Source: CAZEDM01 sp964511075 (GTDB taxonomy: Bacteria; Zixibacteria; MSB-5A5; RBG-16-43-9). Taken from it: a stretch of 64,000 bases of DNA. The notes beneath the pieces are model-generated. The model saw only the letters and a program-made list of their open reading frames with translations. It did not search any database and was not told the origin of the DNA. How positions within the stretch are numbered: position 1 is the first letter of the stretch; every line of letters starts with the position of its first letter. Shown one piece after another: positions 42,950 to 49,237 of the stretch. The position numbers and the translations under genes are program-made. The stretch covers positions 62,001 to 126,000 of the forward strand of contig CAZEDM010000003.1 in the NCBI GenBank assembly GCA_964511075.1. Reading direction: 5' to 3'.

Positions 42950-43009
42950 ATTTATATTCTAAAAGTTGAGCTTCAAAGCTCATAGACACTCCTCATCAGT
43001 CTTTAGATT

Positions 43010-43465
43010 TCAGGATAATCGACCCTCACGTTTGCTTTTCGTTAGCTCGAAAATCCGCTGTTGAATGCTGTAATTACTGCCCTTCAGAACAACCTGCTTA
43101 CCTAATCTCTTGTCCGGATTGATAATAAGCGGGGCCAGAAGATTAGCCCGGGCTTCTTTGCTATCGGGGGATAGACAGGTGATGGCGAAAATTTCGGATT
43201 TAGCTAAGCTGGTCAGCTTTATTTCCGCAAGCTCTTTTTTGCTAACCTGGGGATCATAATCCGGGTAAAAAATAAAGGGATCGATTAAAAGAAACGCCCA
43301 GTCGCCTGCCTGGATTGACTGCAACCATTTAAAGGGCTCAGTCTCCTTCAGCTTCAGCCAGATGAACTTATTCTTCTCCGGGAAACCGCAGATTCCCTTG
43401 CTGAATTCGCAAACCTCTTTTGAAGAGAAAGAGATTTTACCAAAACGCGAAGTTAAGATCTCCAT
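43010..43465 (-). CDS. fliW: Flagellar assembly factor FliW
   Basis: Binds flagellin in the cytoplasm and also binds and inhibits CsrA, so that flagellin supply controls its own translation. The 151-residue protein shows family features: FGKISFSSKEVCEFSKGICGFPE, the WLKLKETEPFKWLQSIQAGDWAFLLIDP strand and helix, and LLAPLIINPDKRLGKQVVL near the end. It is near csrA, separated by a small ORF. Its presence implies that a flagellin-type substrate exists somewhere in the genome, although fliC is not in this window. Confidence 0.92.
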   Translation of the reverse strand: MEILTSRFGKISFSSKEVCEFSKGICGFPEKNKFIWLKLKETEPFKWLQSIQAGDWAFLLIDPFIFYPDYDPQVSKKELAEIKLTSLAKSEIFAITCLSPDSKEARANLLAPLIINPDKRLGKQVVLKGSNYSIQQRIFELTKSKREGRLS

Positions 43466-43499
43466 CTGCCCCCCTTTTTATAAATAAAAAGTGCGGGGG

Positions 43500-43673
43500 C
43501 TAATTCTCCTCAAAATAGACAAAACTGGTATCCACCACCTGGGAGGAAAAAGGAGTTCTCTGTCCTCGGTCCTTTTTCGTCTTAGGTTCTTCCCTCCCTT
43601 TGGCTTTGCTGAAGGGGGAACCAGTCTTGCCGCGAGTCTGCAGGTTGACTTTGTTTTGTCTTTTAAAAAACAT
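43500..43673 (-). CDS. Small basic ORF between csrA and fliW
   Basis: A 57-residue frame (MFFKRQNKVNLQTRGKTGSP at the start, VVDTSFVYFEEN at the end) fills most of the 307-base gap between csrA and fliW. It is basic in the middle and acidic at its tip and looks disordered. No family is recognised. Support is limited to its uninterrupted frame, its co-orientation and its fit in the gap; the ribosome-binding site (AAAGG) is weak and distant. Confidence 0.45.
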   Translation of the reverse strand: MFFKRQNKVNLQTRGKTGSPFSKAKGREEPKTKKDRGQRTPFSSQVVDTSFVYFEEN

Positions 43674-43772
43674 ACGGCATTAAACCTTTAGATTAGGTTT
43701 GATCGACAACTTGATTTATAAAAGAACGTTCCAAGTATTCTGGATGTTCCTGCTCTATAGGAGGAGTAAGGC

Positions 43773-44042
43773 TTAATTAGGTTTCTCCAGTTTTTTCTTG
43801 GGCTTCTCCTTCAATTTTTCCCTGAAGGCCTTGGCCATTTTAGTGGCCTCCTCTTTCTCTATATGAGCGGATTTCTTGTTCTCCTCCTGGATCTTGAAAT
43901 ATACCTCCTCCCGGTGAACCACCACTTTCTGAGGAGCGATAACTCCCAATCTTACCTGTCTGCCGTGAATACCCAGAACGGTGATCTTGATGTCATCGCC
44001 GATGTTGATACTTTCTCCCAACTTCCTTGTAAGAATTAACAT
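43773..44042 (-). CDS. csrA: Carbon storage regulator / translational repressor CsrA
   Basis: RNA-binding protein that blocks ribosome-binding sites, typically of flagellin mRNA. The first 55 residues (MLILTRKLGESINIGDDIKI, LGVIAPQKVVVHREEVY) are canonical. It then carries a 30-residue Lys-rich extension, giving 89 residues against the usual 60-75. With FliW nearby it forms the known FliW-CsrA switch. Confidence 0.95.
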   Translation of the reverse strand: MLILTRKLGESINIGDDIKITVLGIHGRQVRLGVIAPQKVVVHREEVYFKIQEENKKSAHIEKEEATKMAKAFREKLKEKPKKKLEKPN

Positions 44043-44076
44043 CTTTATCTCTCCTGCTTAGACTGATGCTTTCCCT

Positions 44077-44385
44077 TTACCCTAAAGTGGAAACCAGGAT
44101 AGAGGAGAAATTCCTAATCTCCTGTTTGAGCCGGACAGCCTTCTCGCATAACAGTCGTTTCCGGATCAGGTTTCGAATCTCTTTATCTCTATCTCCACTT
44201 ATGAGAATATCGTGATTTAATCTTATGACCTCAGCAGCGGCACTCTTCGGGGGAGCAACTCCTGTCTTTTTTAAATCGGAGAGAGCTTCCCCTTTTTCAA
44301 TTGCGCCTGAAGGCGAGCTTTTCCTTGCTCTTAGCAACGAGGAGATTTTTTTTAACCCGCCAATCCCTGTGAGTATATCGGACAT
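44077..44385 (-). CDS. Hypothetical protein between flgN and csrA
   Basis: A 102-residue protein without a recognised family. The N-terminus is Gly/Ser-rich (MSDILTGIGGLKKISSLLRA) and the C-terminal half is helical and basic (EIRNLIRKRLLCEKAVRLKQ). It starts 15 bases after flgN. In many genomes this place is taken by flgK and flgL, but this protein resembles neither. A role in late flagellar assembly is a guess from position. An FlgJ-like rod-binding domain was considered and not supported. Confidence 0.6.
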   Translation of the reverse strand: MSDILTGIGGLKKISSLLRARKSSPSGAIEKGEALSDLKKTGVAPPKSAAAEVIRLNHDILISGDRDKEIRNLIRKRLLCEKAVRLKQEIRNFSSILVSTLG

Positions 44386-44400
44386 AAATCCTTTTTAAGA

Positions 44401-44898
44401 TTATCCAACCTTGTCCAAGATCAAGGAAGGTTTAGCCTTTCCCTGGTTATTCACGGAATTTTTCAGATAAGAAGTCGAAGATGTGTCTATTAAAAACTTT
44501 ATACTGGAATCGATATGTCCCATCGATTCCTTAATAAGCTCCTCGTTTTTTCTCCTCTGGGTCTCCACCTTGCGATGAAGCTCCAGCAGGGTTTTCTGAA
44601 GCTCGTTTAATCTTGAGGAATAGGAGCTATCCAGAAGCTGAACCAATTTGGAGATGGATGGCTCCTCATGCTCCAGCCTGAGGTCTTTTGCCAGACAGGC
44701 AGTGATCTCCTTCCTGTTCTTTTCCAGACGCTTGGCCTGACTGATGGCCTGCTCCTGCTGGTGAATGGATCTCTCCAGGAGGTCAAAACGGTTATGGATA
44801 AGACATTCCTCTTCCTCGGTGAGGAGCCTGAGGAAACTCTCCAGGGAATTCACCTCCTTATTAATCAATCCGATCAGATTGGCCAGCTGCTTTTCCAA
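44401..44898 (-). CDS. flgN: FlgN-type export chaperone
   Basis: Helical protein of 165 residues with the FlgN pattern: an N-terminal amphipathic helix (LANLIGLINKEVNSLESFLRLLTEEEECL), a mid coiled coil, and the Gln-rich segment that ends at DTSSTSYLKNSVNNQG. FlgN chaperones hook-associated proteins FlgK and FlgL, yet neither gene follows here. It is the first gene behind the best sigma-28 promoter of the window (44932-44958). Confidence 0.78.
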   Translation of the reverse strand: MEKQLANLIGLINKEVNSLESFLRLLTEEEECLIHNRFDLLERSIHQQEQAISQAKRLEKNRKEITACLAKDLRLEHEEPSISKLVQLLDSSYSSRLNELQKTLLELHRKVETQRRKNEELIKESMGHIDSSIKFLIDTSSTSYLKNSVNNQGKAKPSLILDKVG

Positions 44899-44931
44899 CC
44901 TACCTCCCTTTTTTGTTCGCCCCTATTAGTT

Positions 44932-44958
44932 TAATCGGCAGAAGTAGATAAGGATTTA
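44932..44958 (-). promoter_or_regulatory. Sigma-28 promoter of flgN
   Basis: On the minus strand TAAA, then exactly 15 bases, then GCCGATTA. This matches the sigma-28 consensus TAAA-N15-GCCGATAA with one difference. The flgN ATG is 34 bases downstream. The TAAA overlaps the stop codon of the 46-residue upstream ORF. Confidence 0.75.
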
Positions 44959-45096
44959 GCCTTGGGAGAACGAATAGACCTTCTCCGTTTTAACCTTGGT
45001 ATCCACCTTATCCCGTTCTGCGGATTTTAAACCATAAGGGAGGAGCAGGGCTAAAAGCAGGATGAAGATTATCAGAATTAGCTGAGTTCTTGACAT
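44956..45096 (-). CDS. Small membrane or secreted protein (46 residues)
   Basis: Opens MSRTQLILIIFILLLALLLP and continues YGLKSAERDKVDTKV to SQG. It has one strongly hydrophobic segment, as in a signal anchor, then a charged tail. No family is recognised. It lies co-oriented between the 145-residue unknown gene and flgN, and the frame is clean. Its ribosome-binding site (AAAGGA, 13 bases away) is weak, so the call is moderate. Confidence 0.5.
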   Translation of the reverse strand: MSRTQLILIIFILLLALLLPYGLKSAERDKVDTKVKTEKVYSFSQG

Positions 45097-45333
45097 GTGA
45101 TCACTCGAATCCTTTAACTGATTACTTTTCAGCAACTTTTATGCCTTTATTGCAAAACCGCAGGCTGCCATACGCTCATACATGTTAAGTCAATACCTTT
45201 CAACGAATTAATGTCTTTCGAAAAAATGAATTCCCCATTTTGAGCGCTATCAGGCGCTGATCGGGTTTTAAGTTTGCGGAATTATATTTCCCCTTTTTAA
45301 GAATTATTTTCCTCTGAGTAAATTTCCATCCTC

Positions 45334-45768
45334 TCAGATCAACTTGTTATCAACGGATATAGATTTAAGTCTTTTCATGATTAAAAGGATTCTTTGGCTT
45401 TCAGCCAGAATCCTTTCCAGATATGTCTCGATCTTTTCCTCGATCACCTTGTTTCTCTGAAACTCGACTTCGCCATATTGATTGATGGAGTAAATTCCCC
45501 CGACTTCCATTCTAACTAACTTTATGAGCTTGACTATCTCGGCAGTTGCTTTGGAGGACTGGTTGACCAGATCCAGAACGTCCTCTGCTATTTTGACGGG
45601 GAGGTAATTTTTTGCCTTAACCGTGGCAGAGGCCAAGTTCAGGGAAATTCCCTTTACCTGCTCCACAAAATTCTCCATTGATTTCAGAACCTCTTCCATC
45701 TCTCCGAAGGAACTTTCTTCTTTTACTTCCCCTGCCGAATAAGAATTCTTTTTATTTTTGTGATTCAT
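45334..45768 (-). CDS. Hypothetical helical protein in the flagellar regulatory cluster
   Basis: A 144-residue, largely helical protein (FGEMEEVLKSMENFVEQVKG, ETYLERILAESQRILLIMKR) with no recognised domain. Its start overlaps the receiver gene by 17 bases, indicating translational coupling. The overall shape is reminiscent of four-helix phosphotransfer or chaperone proteins, but no conserved His motif is seen. Downstream, 45097-45333 has no gene. Confidence 0.6.
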   Translation of the reverse strand: MNHKNKKNSYSAGEVKEESSFGEMEEVLKSMENFVEQVKGISLNLASATVKAKNYLPVKIAEDVLDLVNQSSKATAEIVKLIKLVRMEVGGIYSINQYGEVEFQRNKVIEEKIETYLERILAESQRILLIMKRLKSISVDNKLI

Positions 45769-46126
45769 CGCAACCCCTCAGAAGATCACGGATCTTTCCC
45801 TTGATTTCCTTTAAATTGGAGGACTTGACCAGGTAATCATCAGCCAGCCAGGTCTGGAAATTATTTTTGAAAGTGGAATAGGCCGAATTCAAAATAACCG
45901 GCAGGTCTTTATTTCGTTTCTTTAAAAGGGACAAAGTCCTCAGGCCGCCTTCCTCCCCCTCCAGCTTTATATCCAAGATCACCAGGTTTATTTTTTCCTT
46001 TTCCGCTATCTCCAGAGCTTGAGTGCTGTTCCTGGCTATCTTGACCTTATATCCCTCCTCGGTGAACTCCTTTTCATACAGATCCAGGATGTGTTCCTCA
46101 TCATCCACTATCAGAATGCTTTCCAT
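45752..46126 (-). CDS. Single-domain response regulator receiver
   Basis: A 124-residue receiver domain without an output domain, similar in layout to CheY or Spo0F. The acidic pocket is ILIVDDEE (D8, D9), the phosphoacceptor D52 lies in LVILDIKL, followed by LNSAYS (Ser in the Thr/Ser position) and YLVKSS with the conserved Lys. It overlaps the upstream histidine kinase gene by 26 bases, so the kinase is the likely partner. Confidence 0.9.
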   Translation of the reverse strand: MESILIVDDEEHILDLYEKEFTEEGYKVKIARNSTQALEIAEKEKINLVILDIKLEGEEGGLRTLSLLKKRNKDLPVILNSAYSTFKNNFQTWLADDYLVKSSNLKEIKGKIRDLLRGCDESQK

Positions 46127-46802
46127 CTTTGCCTCCTTTTAAAGGAAATCTTATCTCCAGGCAGAAACTGGACTTGTCTTCCCTACAATATTTTATCGTT
46201 CCGCCCAGTCTTTGAATCAGGGGAGAGACCATAGCAAGGTTCGGATTCCGCGGCTTTTCGGAAATTGAATCCGGATACGATAAGCTCAAACACAGAACTG
46301 CCTCATCCTTTTCCAGTTGAGTAACGATCTCCAGGGAACTGCCGGGAACAGAGTTAAAGAGTATATATCTGAGCAGGTTGAAAAAAGATGAGCTCAGCAG
46401 TTCCGGATTTGAATAGAGAGTGGGAAGATCAGTCTGGAGTTTTTTTGTCAGGCGCAGCTTCTTCTTTTCGAACTCAGGACTGAGCAGTTTCAGGTTATAT
46501 TCCACCACCGAATTAAGCCTTAGCTCCTGAGATTTGTTTTCGCAGATACTTATGTGATCTAAGAAGTTGTCAAGCAGGTTTTCCATCCTCTCGATCTCCG
46601 TAACGATGATCTGCAGGTTTTTGTAATTGGCATCCTGAGCAGGGGTTCTCTTCAAAGCTGAACGAGCATAACCCCCGATTATGGTCATGGGGTTCCTCAG
46701 CTCGTGCGCGATCTGATGAGTCATCTCCACTAAGGGCTCAGTTTTCTCCAACTCTACTCTCCTGCATTTCCGTTGCCTGTGTAAAGACCCGCTTGTTATC
46801 AA
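46101..46802 (-). CDS. Cytoplasmic histidine kinase, degenerate ATPase domain
   Basis: A 233-residue kinase without sensor or membrane segment. The HisKA dimerisation helix carries the phospho-acceptor His in MTHQIAHELRNPMTIIGGYA (H33). The ATPase half has an N-box-like SSFFNLLRYILFNSV, but the glycine-rich boxes are weak (no clear D-x-G) until IQRLGGTIKYC. It may rely on a partner or act as a phosphatase. The next gene downstream is the receiver, overlapping by 26 bases. Its location implies flagellar gene regulation. Confidence 0.8.
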   Translation of the reverse strand: MITSGSLHRQRKCRRVELEKTEPLVEMTHQIAHELRNPMTIIGGYARSALKRTPAQDANYKNLQIIVTEIERMENLLDNFLDHISICENKSQELRLNSVVEYNLKLLSPEFEKKKLRLTKKLQTDLPTLYSNPELLSSSFFNLLRYILFNSVPGSSLEIVTQLEKDEAVLCLSLSYPDSISEKPRNPNLAMVSPLIQRLGGTIKYCREDKSSFCLEIRFPLKGGKDGKHSDSG

Positions 46803-46828
46803 TACCCTGCCAGCTCTGTTTTAACTTC

Positions 46829-47299
46829 TCAGGTAAATTCCTTTTTCTCTCCGGCAGCCTTTACTTGGTTAAAGTAATCTGTCAGGCTTCTCTTGAGCTT
46901 GGTTTGGAAACTTTCCATTTTTGCCGGGAAAAGACCGGTCAGCGCTTCAGCCTTAATCTGCTCCGGGGAATAAAGCTCCACCCCCACATAGAAATCCTGT
47001 TCATCCGATTTCTCTGTTTTTTTCACTTTCCCCAGGATGCCATCCAGAAGCCCGATCTCCTTAAAATCGAGAGAAAGATTGATAAAAGAGCCTTCCTCCA
47101 GCGCATTGTCGGTCAGAAGCAGTAATCCGTTCTCGTTAAAAGAGAGGATCTCTCCTTTCCCCTCTTTTGGCTCTTCTTTCTCCTGAGTAGAGATGGTTTT
47201 AAAACTAATAGGGTCCTTTAATTCTAAATCCATCACTTTTCTTCGCTTTTCTTTTTCGGCTGGTCTTCTGTTTCTAGGTAAGGTCGCATTTCCCTGCAT
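46829..47299 (-). CDS. PilZ-like domain protein
   Basis: A 156-residue protein with the beta-barrel pattern of PilZ: KGEILSFNENGLLLLTDNAL followed by INLSLDFKEI and FYVGVELYSPEQI. A basic RR-rich segment (RNRRPAEKEKRRK, residues 9-21) could serve as the c-di-GMP-binding RxxxR. The usual D/NxSxxG is altered to SFNENG. If it binds c-di-GMP, it could tune motility or export, as YcgR does. The assignment rests on pattern only. Confidence 0.65.
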   Translation of the reverse strand: MQGNATLPRNRRPAEKEKRRKVMDLELKDPISFKTISTQEKEEPKEGKGEILSFNENGLLLLTDNALEEGSFINLSLDFKEIGLLDGILGKVKKTEKSDEQDFYVGVELYSPEQIKAEALTGLFPAKMESFQTKLKRSLTDYFNQVKAAGEKKEFT

Positions 47300-47402
47300 A
47301 ACAGCTCCTTGTTTTAAACTGAATCTGCCCGTATCGCTCTTTCAAGTTTCTTTTTTTAACGAGTTCTCCCAACTCAGATAATTTTCCTTTTTGTGGAAAT
47401 CC

Positions 47403-48161
47403 TTAAACCAATGGCAGCTTAAACGCTACCGTATTCCCTTTACCCGGGCTGCTCCTGAACTCCAGATTTCCCTTATGCTCTTTTAATATCCGAGAGCTGT
47501 TTGAGATGCCAAAGCACAAGCTATCCTGAAGCTGTGCCGAGGAGGGGTCCTCTAAAAACCGTTGAAGCTCCGGGGACAGCTCCTTTCCCTGGTCGCTGAA
47601 TTCCACCCTCAGAGATCCTTCCTCTTCTTTTAAGCTCAGCTCCAATTTTCCACCCCGCTCAATCCTTTGCTTGGCGTTAAGGGTCAGGTACAAGAATAAC
47701 TCCTTTAGGCGGGAGGGATTGCCTTTGATCTTGGGAAGATCCTCTGGAAGGTTCAGGCTTAACTCTATTTTCTTATCTTTGAGACTTGCCTTGATCAGGG
47801 TAAGAATCGAGCTTATGAGATAATGCAAATCGATATCTGCAGTTAAATCCTTCTCCTCCGGCTTTTGTCGGCTGAGGTCGTTTAAGCTGTTAATCAATTC
47901 TGAGATCCTTTGAGCGCCTCTCTCGATAGCCCTTAAATCCTCTATGGATTTGGTGGAGCTCTGGTCCTTTGATATTCTCATGAGGAGTATCTGAGCCTTT
48001 CCCAGAATTATCTGTAGGGGGTTGTTTATCTCGTGAGCTACTCCGCCCAATACCTCTCCGAAGCCGGCTAACCTTTCAATATCCTGCAATCCCAGATGGC
48101 AAGCCTCCTCTGGCTTTTTTGTCTCCAGCTGGTCTTTTTTATTTAACGATGTCTGAACCAT
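47403..48161 (-). CDS. Cytoplasmic histidine kinase (NtrB-like core)
   Basis: A 252-residue kinase with the HisKA motif GEVLGGVAHEINNPLQIILG (H43) and an ATPase domain (LFLYLTLNAKQRI as N box, LCFGISNSSRILKEHKGNLE near the end). The D-x-G-x-G box is degraded to SDQGKEL. It has no membrane or sensor domain. This soluble form is typical of kinases that phosphorylate NtrC-type activators of sigma-54, such as FlrB or AtoS-like proteins in flagellar clusters. No such activator is in the window. Confidence 0.82.
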   Translation of the reverse strand: MVQTSLNKKDQLETKKPEEACHLGLQDIERLAGFGEVLGGVAHEINNPLQIILGKAQILLMRISKDQSSTKSIEDLRAIERGAQRISELINSLNDLSRQKPEEKDLTADIDLHYLISSILTLIKASLKDKKIELSLNLPEDLPKIKGNPSRLKELFLYLTLNAKQRIERGGKLELSLKEEEGSLRVEFSDQGKELSPELQRFLEDPSSAQLQDSLCFGISNSSRILKEHKGNLEFRSSPGKGNTVAFKLPLV

Positions 48162-48188
48162 TTTTTCCCCTGTAGGTGTTTGGTTTAT

Positions 48189-48383
48189 TCAGATGATCAC
48201 ATCTAACCTTTGGTTATCCTGAACTTTCTTCTTGCCCTTCTTCTCTGCTGTTTTTAATGCTGCCGATCCAGTGGCGTGATCTTTCCTGCTTTTGGCAAAT
48301 GTCTTTTTCCCCCTGGAAACATCACTTCCGGCTGATACCTTCAAGATGCCGCTCTTTATGAAATTCTCCTGATTCATCTTCAA
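48189..48383 (-). CDS. Small Lys-rich hypothetical protein after fliA
   Basis: A 64-residue basic protein (MKMNQENFIKSGILKVSAGS at its start, RLDVII at its end) whose start overlaps the fliA stop by four bases. No domain is recognised. It looks disordered in the middle (KTFAKSRKDHATGS). Overlap with fliA suggests coupled translation and so a real gene; the function is unknown. Confidence 0.6.
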   Translation of the reverse strand: MKMNQENFIKSGILKVSAGSDVSRGKKTFAKSRKDHATGSAALKTAEKKGKKKVQDNQRLDVII

Positions 48384-49138
48384 TGTGCAAACTTATCCTT
48401 TATCATATTTCTTAATTTCATCACCGCCTTGGTGTGAATCTGCGAAACCCTGGATTCCGATATCTCCATAACCTCGCCTATCTCCTTGAGGGTCAGCTCT
48501 TCATAATAATAAAGAGCTATAACCAGCCTTTCCTGTTCCGAGAGGCTCTTCAGGGCAGAGACCAGAAAGGCTTTCAGCTCTTTCTTCTCCAGGTCGGTGA
48601 GGATGTTTTCCCGCAGCGTGGCTTCAATTGTCTCTATCCTGGGGATCTGGCGGTTATCTTCCTCCTTGTAGACCAGGTCGTCCAGGGAGAGCATTATGGA
48701 GGAGGATAGATCCCCCTTGGCTGAATGCAGCTCCTTGAGGGGTATTCTGAGAGATTTCGCCAGCTCTCTATCCGTAGGCACCCGTCCCAGCTTATTCTCC
48801 AGTTTGGTCGTGGCTCTGTCTATCTCGCGCGACTTGGCTCGCGTGGAGCGAGGAACCCAATCCAGAGACCTCAGCTCATCCAGGATAGCACCACGGATTC
48901 TGGGAACGGCGTAGGTTTCGAATTTCACCCCGCGGGAGGGATCGAAGTTGGAAAATGCCTCCACCAGACCGATGACTCCCGTGCTTATCAGGTCCTGTAA
49001 TTCCACCGACTTGGGAAAACCAATAGCCATCCTGCCGGCTACGCTTTTCACTAAAGGCAGATACTCGGATAGCAGTTTTTCTCTTTTCTCCGGGTCTTTG
49101 GTCTTTAAATAGACGCCCCAATCCTTTCCTAAGGACAT
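48380..49138 (-). CDS. fliA: Flagellar sigma factor sigma-28
   Basis: RNA polymerase sigma factor of the FliA/WhiG group, which reads late flagellar promoters. The 252-residue protein has region 2 (EYLPLVKSVAGRMAIGFPKS, LISTGVIGLVEAFSNFDPSR, FETYAVPRIRGAILDELRSLDWVPR), region 3 and region 4 (LSEQERLVIALYYYEELTLKEIGEVMEISESRVSQIHTKA). GGGGG before the ATG serves as the ribosome-binding site. flhF and flhG, which normally lie between flhA and fliA, are absent; only 99 bases separate the two genes here. Confidence 0.95.
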   Translation of the reverse strand: MSLGKDWGVYLKTKDPEKREKLLSEYLPLVKSVAGRMAIGFPKSVELQDLISTGVIGLVEAFSNFDPSRGVKFETYAVPRIRGAILDELRSLDWVPRSTRAKSREIDRATTKLENKLGRVPTDRELAKSLRIPLKELHSAKGDLSSSIMLSLDDLVYKEEDNRQIPRIETIEATLRENILTDLEKKELKAFLVSALKSLSEQERLVIALYYYEELTLKEIGEVMEISESRVSQIHTKAVMKLRNMIKDKFAH

Positions 49139-49199
49139 AAAGCAACCCCCTTCATTTTATCAGCTCGTGGGGAAACTGATTTTAAGGTATCAATTATTA

Positions 49200-49226
49200 T
49201 TATCGTCTGTTTCATCGTTTTTTTTC
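49200..49226 (-). promoter_or_regulatory. Possible sigma-28 promoter before fliA
   Basis: On the minus strand GACGATAA (complement of 49200-49207) is the same -10 variant as before flgM. It is preceded at 15 bases by GAAA in place of TAAA. It would give fliA autoregulation. The match is imperfect. Confidence 0.35.
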
Positions 49227-49237
49227 ACCTGTTTTTC

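Noticed and set aside
44077..44385. FlgJ-type rod-binding protein
   Set aside because: The length and position suggested it, but the conserved FE-x-L-x-x-Q-M-L-K-x-M pattern of the rod-binding domain is not present.
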